Virus record (IMG/VR): IMGVR_UViG_3300021062_000034
Coordinates: 1-38,540 of that record
Reading direction: 5' to 3' (one strand)
Source: a virus
DNA length: 38,540 nt
The notes beneath the pieces were generated by a model. It was given only the letters and a program-made list of their open reading frames with translations. It made no database searches and had not been told where the DNA came from. A program made the translations under genes and the position numbers. Below, piece by piece: positions 28,594 through 36,419 of this stretch; within the stretch, counting starts at the first letter, position 1, and every line of letters starts with the position of its first letter.

Positions 28594-30210
28594 GTGGCAA
28601 CATTATTCACATCCGCCAGCTCTCAGATCCTTGCCCGCGCAGGCGCTAGTATTACTAGCTACAATGGTTCTGATGGCTTTGCGGTCTCTGCCCTTGTAAA
28701 ACCCGCTGCTATTGGCGTTAGGCAGGGCGTCTGGGGAGCTGGGGTCTCCGGCTCTGCGAACAACTTCTTTCGTCTAGACATAACAGCGGGCGGCAACGCT
28801 CAGGCCCGTGCGCGTGACGGCTCAGGCGTCTCTGATTCGTCGTCTACCGGCACGCTGTCTGCCGGCACCATCTATCAGATGGGGTACCAGGGGACGTCTG
28901 CCACCTCGAGGCAGGCGGTTCTTGAAGGCGTCCTAGCCACAGCGAGCACCACGAGCCGAATACCCGCAGGCATTAACCGTACAACCGTAGGCGGTGTTCC
29001 CGATTCGGGAACCGCTGCCTACATGAATGGCACTATCTACTACGTTGCCGAGTGGGCAAAGACCCTCACGCAGTCCCAGTGGGACATGTTGGCCGATAGG
29101 ATTCATCCGCTCGAGGTAGCCCCTGAGTACCTCCTCTCCGTCTGGCTCCTAAACGGGCGATCGACTGAGATAGATATCGTCGGAGTCTGTGAGCTTACGC
29201 CTACCAACTCTCCGACTAAGGCCGATAACGACGGGTTTCTGAGGTCCTATAAGCCCATCTACGGGTGGGGGATGGCGAGCGCGGCGCCGGTAGGTGAGGA
29301 CAATACGTCTGAACTCCCAGTCGCTGCCGTTACCGTAGAAGCCCTTGCCCCCACGGCCACAACAACCGAGCGCCACATCTCGAATGTGCCGGTATCCGCT
29401 GTCACCGTAGCCGGTCTTGCCCCTACTGCCACTAAGACCGAGAACAGAAACTCTACGCTGCCGGTAGCGGCGGTGACTGTTGCGGCCCTAGCGCCTACTG
29501 CAACCACAACCGAGAAGCATATCTCAAACCTCCCGCTTGCAACTGTGGCGGTAGCGGGCCTTGCACCCACAGCGACAGTCGCAACCAACCATACGGTGAA
29601 CATTCCGGTGGCCGCGGTGACCGTAGCAGCCCTTGCCGTCACAGCCTCAACCACCGAGCACCACATAAGCGCGCTGCCTCTCGCTGCGGTTACTCTGCAA
29701 GCGTACCCGGTCACCGCTGAAGCTACCGGGGTCTCGGATTCAACCGATACGCATGATGGGCACTACCACATACCGGTTCCCGCTCGGCCTAAGCGCACCA
29801 AGCTCATTCGCAGGCGGAAAAAGATTCTTAGGAAGCTAAGGCGCGAGGTCAAAGAGGAGACCAAGGAACTCATTTCCGCACTAGAGCGGGAAGACGTTAC
29901 CGACATCCGCGCTCAGCTTGAGGGCTTACAAGCAGAGCTCAGAGAGCTTGTTCTTGCAGAGACCAGGCGTGCTCTCGCACTCGAGGAAGAGGCGTTCTTA
30001 CGTGACCTCGAGCGGCAGGAACGTGAGAAAGAGGAAGCCGCTCAAAGAGAAGCCGAGCGCCTTGCACTCGAAGCGCATTACCGAGGCTTACGAGAGATGC
30101 TTGAAGGCATTCGTCTCGAGGCCGAGCGCATCCATGACTTGGGTATTGAGGATGCGTTACAGGCGCTTTTACTCGCGCTCGATGAAGAGGACGAATACGA
30201 GTTCAATTAA
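28594..30210 (+). CDS. LamG-like adhesin-type virion protein with six tandem repeats and coiled-coil tail, 538 aa
   Basis: It starts at GTG 28594. Residues about 1-225 form a concanavalin/LamG-like domain (GFAVSALVKPAAIGVRQGVW, FFRLDITAGGNAQARARDGS, MNGTIYYVAEWAKTLTQSQW). Residues 241-384 are six 24-residue repeats with consensus LPVAAVTVAALAPTATTTE, probably a beta-solenoid or stalk. A His/Asp/Thr linker then leads into a strongly basic (RPKRTKLIRRRKKILRKLRR) and then Glu-rich coiled coil (about 400-538). It probably decorates the virion and binds glycans or host surfaces. Confidence 0.75.
   Translation: MATLFTSASSQILARAGASITSYNGSDGFAVSALVKPAAIGVRQGVWGAGVSGSANNFFRLDITAGGNAQARARDGSGVSDSSSTGTLSAGTIYQMGYQGTSATSRQAVLEGVLATASTTSRIPAGINRTTVGGVPDSGTAAYMNGTIYYVAEWAKTLTQSQWDMLADRIHPLEVAPEYLLSVWLLNGRSTEIDIVGVCELTPTNSPTKADNDGFLRSYKPIYGWGMASAAPVGEDNTSELPVAAVTVEALAPTATTTERHISNVPVSAVTVAGLAPTATKTENRNSTLPVAAVTVAALAPTATTTEKHISNLPLATVAVAGLAPTATVATNHTVNIPVAAVTVAALAVTASTTEHHISALPLAAVTLQAYPVTAEATGVSDSTDTHDGHYHIPVPARPKRTKLIRRRKKILRKLRREVKEETKELISALEREDVTDIRAQLEGLQAELRELVLAETRRALALEEEAFLRDLERQEREKEEAAQREAERLALEAHYRGLREMLEGIRLEAERIHDLGIEDALQALLLALDEEDEYEFN
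29314..29745 (+). repeat. Six tandem 72-bp coding repeats
   Basis: Units start at 29314, 29386, 29458, 29530, 29602 and 29674. They are in frame and diverged at DNA level but clear in protein (VAAVTVAALAPTATTTE core, then a variable H/N-rich spacer). The last unit is degenerate at its end. Confidence 0.9.
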
Positions 30211-30224
30211 CGTATTCCCGCCCG
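30211..30224 (+). repeat. 14-bp repeat CGTATTCCCGCCCG, copy 2
   Basis: This exact copy of 22495-22508 begins right after the stop of the LamG-like gene. The 43-base gap before ATG 30254 contains it. Confidence 0.6.
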
Positions 30225-30253
30225 AAATGGTTTCTCTACACTCAAGAGTGACC

Positions 30254-30550
30254 ATGGCGAGAGGGTATTTTAGGTACAACCACGAAACCGGAAAGGTAGA
30301 GGAGTTGGAGGCAGAAGCTCCTATAACGCCTCGTCTCGAGGTTATTACCGATTCCCTTCCCCCGGGGGGCCTTAAACATCCCATCACCGGAAAGTACATG
30401 GATTCTAAATCCGAGTTCCGAAAGGTCACCAAAGCCTTTGGATGCGAAGAGCTCGGAAACGAAAAGCCCAGAGACCGGCGCCAAATGAAGGTGCCAGGGC
30501 TAAAGCAGGATATTCGCGAGGCGATAGAGCGTAGTGCTTCAAGACGATGA
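30254..30550 (+). CDS. Conserved small phage protein before the scaffold, 98 aa
   Basis: ATG 30254 gives MARGYFRYNHETGKVEELE. Then come VITDSLPPGGLKHPITGKYM and DSKSEFRKVTKAFGCEELGN, a pattern I recognise from small proteins located between portal and scaffold in podoviruses. The C-terminal helix is basic. The role is unknown, possibly head assembly. It overlaps the scaffold start by 17 bases. The frame upstream of 30254 shadows the LamG gene. Confidence 0.7.
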   Translation: MARGYFRYNHETGKVEELEAEAPITPRLEVITDSLPPGGLKHPITGKYMDSKSEFRKVTKAFGCEELGNEKPRDRRQMKVPGLKQDIREAIERSASRR

Positions 30551-31625
30551 CACCACCGAAGAGGTGGTAGAAGAGACCATAGAAGAAGTAGAGATTCCCG
30601 AAGATTCGGAATCAGACATTCGAGCCTCCATCAGAGAGGCGATGAAACAACACCTAGGCGCAGGTGAGGAAGAAGAAGCGCCCCGTAGCGACAGAGCCAG
30701 AGACGACAAAGGCCGGTTCGCTCCTAAAGTAGAGACCTCCGACCAAAGCCCTGCTGTAAAGGTAGCTGAAGCCCCCAAAGGGCCCATCAGCCCGCCTCAC
30801 AGCTGGACGGACGAGAAGAAAGCCCTTTTCCTTTCGCTTCCCCCCGCCGCACAGGAGTACATCCTGCAGCGGGAAACCGAAGTGACACAGGGTCTATCTC
30901 GACAGGGCAGAGAACTGAGCGAGGTCAAGCGACGAGCCGAACAGTATGACTCATTGCTAGGAGCCCATCAGGAGTTATTTGACAGAAACCGTGTAAGCCC
31001 AGTTGAAGGCGTTCAACAGCTTCTCATGGCGCAGCAGGCTCTTGATGACAATCCGGCGGAAGCACTGAAGATCATAGGTCAGTCGTACGGCCTCAAAGTG
31101 GAGATCGCTCAAGGCGATGACTCCCCGTACAATCAGACAGGATACCTAAGCCCAGTCCTACAGAAGATTAATACCCTCGAAGCACGGCTAGCCCGCCAGG
31201 AAGAGGAGCGTCAGGCACATCAGGCGCGACTTAAAGAAGAACGGCAAGCTCACGCGATAGGGGAAGTCCAATCTTTTGCAGCCGAAGTCGATTCCAACGG
31301 CACACCTCTTAGACCGTACATACAAGAGGTAGCCGATGACATGCTCTTCCACATTGCACATCTCAAGGCAGAAAAGCCTGAGCTCTCCAATCGTCAAGTC
31401 CTCCATGAGGCTTACGAGCGAGCGCTCTGGGCTAATCCTACGACAAGAGAAAAGGCACTTTCGGCAGAGCGGTCACGACTTGAGGCGCAGGAAAGAGCAA
31501 AGAGAAGCAAGCTTGCCGGAAGCTCCGTAAAGAGCTCTCCCGATTCTGCAAGCCTTGCCCCTTCGGTACCTGACGACATACGAGGAGCCATCCGCCTAGC
31601 GATCTCGCAGAACGCGAATCGCTAG
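30534..31625 (+). CDS. Head scaffolding protein, 363 aa
   Basis: It starts at GTG 30534. The chain is acidic at the N-terminus (EEVVEETIEEVEIPEDSESD), has a SWTDEKKALFLSLPPAAQEY motif near residue 90 typical of podovirus scaffolds, and is otherwise highly charged and helical (LEARLARQEEERQAHQARLK), with a short helical C-terminus. It directly precedes the capsid gene. It guides prohead assembly and then leaves. Confidence 0.85.
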   Translation: MLQDDDTTEEVVEETIEEVEIPEDSESDIRASIREAMKQHLGAGEEEEAPRSDRARDDKGRFAPKVETSDQSPAVKVAEAPKGPISPPHSWTDEKKALFLSLPPAAQEYILQRETEVTQGLSRQGRELSEVKRRAEQYDSLLGAHQELFDRNRVSPVEGVQQLLMAQQALDDNPAEALKIIGQSYGLKVEIAQGDDSPYNQTGYLSPVLQKINTLEARLARQEEERQAHQARLKEERQAHAIGEVQSFAAEVDSNGTPLRPYIQEVADDMLFHIAHLKAEKPELSNRQVLHEAYERALWANPTTREKALSAERSRLEAQERAKRSKLAGSSVKSSPDSASLAPSVPDDIRGAIRLAISQNANR

Positions 31626-31632
31626 AGGATAA

Positions 31633-32598
31633 ATGGCAAACAGCAACTATAACGAGATTGCAGCTACGACAATCGAGCTGCGCTCAAAGAAGCTTGCCGA
31701 CAACGTGACGCAGAATACTGCGCTTCTGTTTCGGCTCAAAGAGAAGGGACGTATCCGGCCGTGGAGCGGTGGAAGGAAGATAGTAGAAGAACTCTACTAC
31801 GCTGAAAACTCCACCTTCCAATGGTACAACGGATACGACCAGGTAAACGTATCCCCGTCTGACGTCATTTCGGCGGCTGAGTATTCACTCAAACAGTGTG
31901 CGGTAGCTGTGACCATCTCCGGTGAGGAGATGCTGCAGAATACCGGTGAGGAGGCTTTCATAGACCTTCTCGAGGCACGGATTGAGAATGCTGAAGCCAC
32001 GATGACCAATAAGATGTCGGTTGGCGTCTACTCCGACGGTACCGGTGATGGTGGAAAGCAGCTCGGTGGGCTTCAGCTCATCGTCGCTGACACCAATACC
32101 AATACCGTAGGTGGTATCTCTGGAAGCACCTATAGCTTCTGGAGGAACAACGTCTACGACTTCTCGGATCTGAGCATCACTCCGAGCTCGACCACGATTC
32201 AAGCTGCTATGAACAGCATGTGGCTTGATTGCGTGAGAGGCACGGATAGGCCGGATCTCATCGTCGCTGACGATACGTACTTCGGCTACTACTGGGCGTC
32301 GCTCCAGTCCATTCAGCGCATCACTGATGCGAAGCTTGGACAAGCGGGCTTCCAGACGCTGAAGTTCATGGATGCCGATGTCGTTTACGACGGCGGCTAC
32401 GGTGGAGACTGCCCGTCTTCACACATGTACTTCCTCAATACGAAGCACCTGTCGCTTCGACCCCACAAGGATCGGAACATGAAGCAGATTGGCGGCGACC
32501 GCGCTCCTGTAAACCAGGATGCGATCGTCAAGCTCATCGGCTGGGCGGGGGCACTCACGTGCCGATGCCGGTTCCTTCAAGGCGTAATTAAGGCGTAA
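31633..32598 (+). CDS. Major capsid protein (HK97-like fold), 321 aa
   Basis: The length, position after the scaffold and sequence style agree with a podovirus-type coat protein: ELRSKKLADNVTQNTALLFR, KIVEELYYAENSTFQWYNGY, AAEYSLKQCAVAVTISGEEM, GTDRPDLIVADDTYFGYYWA, FMDADVVYDGGYGGDCPSSH and FLNTKHLSLRPHKDRNMKQI. No signal peptide or protease domain is present. It forms the icosahedral head shell. Confidence 0.9.
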   Translation: MANSNYNEIAATTIELRSKKLADNVTQNTALLFRLKEKGRIRPWSGGRKIVEELYYAENSTFQWYNGYDQVNVSPSDVISAAEYSLKQCAVAVTISGEEMLQNTGEEAFIDLLEARIENAEATMTNKMSVGVYSDGTGDGGKQLGGLQLIVADTNTNTVGGISGSTYSFWRNNVYDFSDLSITPSSTTIQAAMNSMWLDCVRGTDRPDLIVADDTYFGYYWASLQSIQRITDAKLGQAGFQTLKFMDADVVYDGGYGGDCPSSHMYFLNTKHLSLRPHKDRNMKQIGGDRAPVNQDAIVKLIGWAGALTCRCRFLQGVIKA

Positions 32599-32611
32599 GG
32601 AGGAAATAAAA

Positions 32612-33109
32612 ATGGCTGATTGGACTATTACGACTCCCGAACTGGGGATTCAACCGATAGCTGACACCTCGACTACGAAGCGGCATCCGCTTGGGAAGAG
32701 AGTGAAAGCTCGCCACGAAACCTATGGAGAAGGCGAATTCGTCTACCTCAAGGGTGTGGCAAGCACTGTTGTCGGAAGCTGGGCAACGATCAACATGGAT
32801 GATGGTACTACGGCTCTGCTCGCGGCTAACGCGATAGGGCCCGTAGGCGTCTCCATGTCGGCAAACGTCGCCGATCAATACGGATGGTACCAAGTGTACG
32901 GCAAGGCTGTTGGTAAGGTGCTTGCCGGGTACGTAGATAACGCGCTCGTCTGGGCAACGGCTACGGCCGGTAGCGTAGATGATGCCGTAGTAGATGGGGA
33001 TATGGTGCACCTTGCAAAGGGTGCCTCCGCTATCGATACACCGTCTACGGGTCTCGCCGAATTCGAGATCCACTATCCGTATACGGATGACATCACGACT
33101 AACGACTAA
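32612..33109 (+). CDS. Head decoration-like protein, 165 aa
   Basis: AAGGAGGAAA precedes ATG 32612. The product is beta-rich (HETYGEGEFVYLKGVASTVV, GSWATINMDDGTTALLAANA, VGVSMSANVADQYGWYQVYG) and resembles small head proteins that follow capsid genes in podoviruses. It is followed by a strong terminator, so capsid and decoration genes form the end of a transcription unit. Confidence 0.72.
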   Translation: MADWTITTPELGIQPIADTSTTKRHPLGKRVKARHETYGEGEFVYLKGVASTVVGSWATINMDDGTTALLAANAIGPVGVSMSANVADQYGWYQVYGKAVGKVLAGYVDNALVWATATAGSVDDAVVDGDMVHLAKGASAIDTPSTGLAEFEIHYPYTDDITTND

Positions 33110-33113
33110 CCGT

Positions 33114-33143
33114 AAGGGGGCGCCTGTATGGGCCCCCTTTTTT
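33114..33143 (+). terminator. Rho-independent terminator after the capsid genes
   Basis: GGGGGC and GCCCCC (with flanking AA/TT) form a stem around a 10-base loop and are followed by six Ts. It lies between the decoration gene and the tail genes, so it would reduce but not abolish downstream transcription. Confidence 0.9.
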
Positions 33144-33153
33144 AAGTAAACCA

Positions 33154-33810
33154 ATGATTAGTGATCAATTCGACTGGGATCAGTCTCTTCTTAATGGCGC
33201 TAGAGCCAGTGTGCCGCACGTAGCAGGCACAAAACTTGTCGCCTTCAAGTGGGTATCAGAGCAGGACAAGGTAAAGACCAAAGAAACCGGTGTCGCTTCG
33301 TTTAAGCGAGTCCTTAGAGCCACCATATGGAACCCAGGTAGCACGGATAATGTCTTTCATGATGTGAAGCTCAGAAGCTTAGAGCCCCTGCAGGTAGACC
33401 CGTCTGATAAGCTCATGCAGGATCCGCATCTAAGGCCAGCGCTCCTTCGCTTCGTAGAGAATGCGAGTCTACCGCCTGAAGGGACACCTCTTGAGACCTG
33501 GCCCCTTATGACAGTCGATATGGTGGATACGCTCAAATCTCGGCGCATCTTCACCATCGAACACCTAGCCCTTCTGGCTGGCAATGACAGCGCTCTGAGA
33601 GAGCTTGCAATCCCTAACGCTCGTGAGCTTGCAGCGCAGGCAAAGGCACGCCTTGAGGTGGCAAAAGACGAAGCCGCTGCCGCTAAGCTTGCGGCTGAAA
33701 ACCAGGCGATGAGGGAAGAGATGGATGTCCTTAGGCGCCAGCTCTCAGAGCTCAAAACGGCACTCGATCAGGTAGTTCCTGAGACTACGAGGAGAAAGGG
33801 GAAACAGTGA
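33154..33810 (+). CDS. Hypothetical structural or assembly protein with coiled-coil tail, 218 aa
   Basis: An N-terminal beta-rich part (LVAFKWVSEQDKVKTKETGV) is followed by a Pro/Leu segment and a helix-hairpin-like region (DTLKSRRIFTIEHLALLAGN). The C-terminus is a long Ala/Glu/Lys coiled coil (about 150-210, AKDEAAAAKLAAENQAMREE). It lies between capsid and adaptor genes. No family is recognised; it may be a head-completion or internal protein. Confidence 0.66.
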   Translation: MISDQFDWDQSLLNGARASVPHVAGTKLVAFKWVSEQDKVKTKETGVASFKRVLRATIWNPGSTDNVFHDVKLRSLEPLQVDPSDKLMQDPHLRPALLRFVENASLPPEGTPLETWPLMTVDMVDTLKSRRIFTIEHLALLAGNDSALRELAIPNARELAAQAKARLEVAKDEAAAAKLAAENQAMREEMDVLRRQLSELKTALDQVVPETTRRKGKQ

Positions 33811-34667
33811 CCATTTTAAGCCTTATCCAAGAAGCTTCACGGGAACTAAAGATCAATGTTCCCACCTCTGTCATAGGCAGTACTGATGATAACGTCGTCA
33901 ACCTCCTAGCCTTTGCAGAGAAGGAGGGGAAACACCTCCGAAAAAGCTACCCTTGGGTAAGGCTCACAAAGGAATACCCCTTTACTACCTCAAATGGTGT
34001 CGCGTCCTACGCCATGCCAGGGGACATAGACTACGAACAGTTCCAAACCCACTGGGACCGCACTAACAGCTGGCCCCTTCGTGGGCCCCTAACCCCTCAG
34101 GCGTGGCAGGATAGGGTATCGGGTATCAATACGGTCTCCCCGCGTAGTGGTTTCCGCATCAAGGGCTATGCAGACCAAACCATCTTCATAGAGCCCACAC
34201 CTACCGACACTCGAACTCTCGTCTTTGAGTATCAGACAAAGAGCTGGATCCGTCCCGTTACGTGGACTGCCTCCACAGCCTTCGATGCCAACTCGTACTG
34301 CTTCTACAACGGCAATATTTACTCTACGACTGCAGGAGGGACTACGGGTGCAACGGCTCCTACGCACACCTCGAGCTCTGCTTCTGATGGTGGTGTGACG
34401 TGGGTCTATGTCTCGAGCGGCTACGAGACCTTCACCGCTGATACCGATGTCTGCCACATAGACGAAGAGATCATTAAAAGCGGAATCATTTGGCGCTGGA
34501 AGAGAGAGAACGGCTTTGAGTGGGAATCCTACCGGAAAGAACACGAAGCAGCTGTAAAACTCGCATACTCAAGTCAGAAGTCTGCGCCTATTCTGTCACT
34601 GACAGGTAACCGAGTGACGTATCTTCTCGGCCCCTGGAGTCTGCCGGATACAGGATACGGCTCATGA
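33807..34667 (+). CDS. Head-to-tail adaptor (tail tube A-like) with inserted carbohydrate-binding-like module, 286 aa
   Basis: The N-terminal helical part (SLIQEASRELKINVPTSVIG, LLAFAEKEGKHLRKSYPWVR) and C-terminal part (EEIIKSGIIWRWKRENGFEW, EHEAAVKLAYSSQKSAPILS) match podovirus head-tail adaptor proteins. An insertion at about residues 150-206 (ASTAFDANSYCFYNGNIYST, DGGVTWVYVSSG) looks like a CBM5/12-type module, often placed in phage structural proteins. It should form the first tail ring below the portal. Confidence 0.8.
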   Translation: MTILSLIQEASRELKINVPTSVIGSTDDNVVNLLAFAEKEGKHLRKSYPWVRLTKEYPFTTSNGVASYAMPGDIDYEQFQTHWDRTNSWPLRGPLTPQAWQDRVSGINTVSPRSGFRIKGYADQTIFIEPTPTDTRTLVFEYQTKSWIRPVTWTASTAFDANSYCFYNGNIYSTTAGGTTGATAPTHTSSSASDGGVTWVYVSSGYETFTADTDVCHIDEEIIKSGIIWRWKRENGFEWESYRKEHEAAVKLAYSSQKSAPILSLTGNRVTYLLGPWSLPDTGYGS

Positions 34668-36418
34668 CAAAGGAACAAGAAGCACAGCTCGCAGTCCTTC
34701 TCTCGACTAGAGAAGGCCAAAGAATGTGGCAGATAATCCAGACCATCCGCGCCATGCGCGAACAGCGTGAGGCGAAAGAGCAGGCAGAGGAAGATAGAGC
34801 CGATGCGAAAAAGGCGCAAAAACGTGCTCCGTATCAGCAGGCTGCAGGCATTCTAGGCGGTACTGCCGGAACTATCGGCGGCATGTACGTTGCTAACTCG
34901 ATGGCTGCAGGAGGTGCTGCTGCTGGTGGTGCTGCGGCAGCTGGCGGCGGGGCTGCTGCTACAGGTGCAGGCACAGCTGCAGCAACGGGCGCAGGAGCTG
35001 CAACAGGAGCGGGAGTAGCAGCCGGCGGAGCTGCGGCAGGTGGAGCGGCGGCTGGTGGCGCTGCCGCAGGCGGAACAGGTGCTTTTGCGGGCTCAACTGC
35101 GGGAGCCTCTTCTACTGCGGGAGCTTCGGGCGCAGGGTACGGCGCCTATATGTGGCCCCTTGCTGTTGCGATCACGGCGTATAACTCGTGGAAGAACTAC
35201 GAGGCAGCAAAGAAGGCTTCCGGTGGCGGGAACATGACCGACGAGGAAATGGCGAGCATCCATTCTCCGTACCGGGGCGCCGCAGAAAAGTACCTAGGGA
35301 AAGACGTAGTGGGGCCCATCTCAAAGCTTGTGGATATCGGGCCCAATGCACTCATCACCAAGGCGCTTTTCGGCTCTGGCAAACATGATGATCAGATCCT
35401 TCGGGACAGGGTGCGTAAGAACCTCAAGAAAAGTGACTTTATCGGAGAGGATTTCGTCTACACGAACCCTGACGGCTCTACCTTCGACATGGGAAGAGAC
35501 GGGGGGTACAGGGACGAGAAGGGGCTTCGTAACTTCGAGATTGCCCCTGAAGACTATAAAGGCACCACACAAGAGGCTGTGGGCTTTCTTAATCCCCTTG
35601 CTGAGATAGTCACAGGCGGAAACGACAAGCTCCGCTCTGATACTGCCGGCATGTTCGCAAAGGCTGCGCTCTCAGGGGCAGGAGATGACGTAGAGAAGGC
35701 GCGGCAGAATGCTTTAGCCATGTACCAGAAGGCAGGGGTCGATAGAGACACAGCGCTCGCCGCTCTCGATCAGCTCGTAAAGGATGGTGGGATAACCGAA
35801 GAGGAAGCAGCAGCCTATAGAAACGGCGTGAACGCTGTATTCGGAGGGGCAGCACCTGCTCAGCCGGCGCAACAGCAGCAACAGGCTAAACCTCCTGCGC
35901 CTCCTCCTCCGGTAGCGGGACCAGCTGCAGAGCCCCCGAGAGCTCCGGCAGCTACGCCAACTTCACAACCTATGAATTTCACAAAACAGGGAGAGCCCGC
36001 CATGCAGAGACTGCCGTCCCAACAACCTATCGATCCGCGCCTTCAACAGGGCATGACTCCGCAGCAGCTTGATCCCGGGCGCATCCAGGGACGAGGAGGC
36101 TACCTCCCTCCGCAGGCGCAGATGAGACCAGGGGAGACCACGCAGGGAGGCTTGTCACAGCTAGGCAACACCTCTAACTACACCCCGAGCACTCCGCAAA
36201 TCACGCAGCTCCCTCAAGCTAACCCGGGGAACGTTGATCCCGGAATGTATAAGCCTGTCCCAAAGCTTCCGGCTACGGGACAGATGGGCCTTATGGCGCT
36301 TGGCGCTCAGAATAAGCCTCAGTCTGTAAACCCGCAGGACTTGGAACAGCTGCAGCAGCTGGTACAGCAGCAGAAGAAGCCTCTTCCTTTCTGGATGAAT
36401 AAGGCAACGAGGTACTAA
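34664..36418 (+). CDS. Gly/Ala-rich internal or ejection-type virion protein, 584 aa
   Basis: A charged helical start (REQREAKEQAEEDRADAKKA) precedes a 75-residue Gly/Ala tract (about residues 80-160, with AGGAAAGGAAAGGAAAGG), a likely membrane-inserting glycine zipper. Then comes a Trp/Tyr-containing segment and a folded part (DFIGEDFVYTNPDGSTFDMG), an EF-hand-unlike helical stretch, and a Pro/Gln-rich C-terminal third with QQQQQ runs. The composition fits a protein that leaves the head with DNA and forms a channel. The exact family is not identified. Confidence 0.72.
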   Translation: MTKEQEAQLAVLLSTREGQRMWQIIQTIRAMREQREAKEQAEEDRADAKKAQKRAPYQQAAGILGGTAGTIGGMYVANSMAAGGAAAGGAAAAGGGAAATGAGTAAATGAGAATGAGVAAGGAAAGGAAAGGAAAGGTGAFAGSTAGASSTAGASGAGYGAYMWPLAVAITAYNSWKNYEAAKKASGGGNMTDEEMASIHSPYRGAAEKYLGKDVVGPISKLVDIGPNALITKALFGSGKHDDQILRDRVRKNLKKSDFIGEDFVYTNPDGSTFDMGRDGGYRDEKGLRNFEIAPEDYKGTTQEAVGFLNPLAEIVTGGNDKLRSDTAGMFAKAALSGAGDDVEKARQNALAMYQKAGVDRDTALAALDQLVKDGGITEEEAAAYRNGVNAVFGGAAPAQPAQQQQQAKPPAPPPPVAGPAAEPPRAPAATPTSQPMNFTKQGEPAMQRLPSQQPIDPRLQQGMTPQQLDPGRIQGRGGYLPPQAQMRPGETTQGGLSQLGNTSNYTPSTPQITQLPQANPGNVDPGMYKPVPKLPATGQMGLMALGAQNKPQSVNPQDLEQLQQLVQQQKKPLPFWMNKATRY

Positions 36419-36419
36419 G

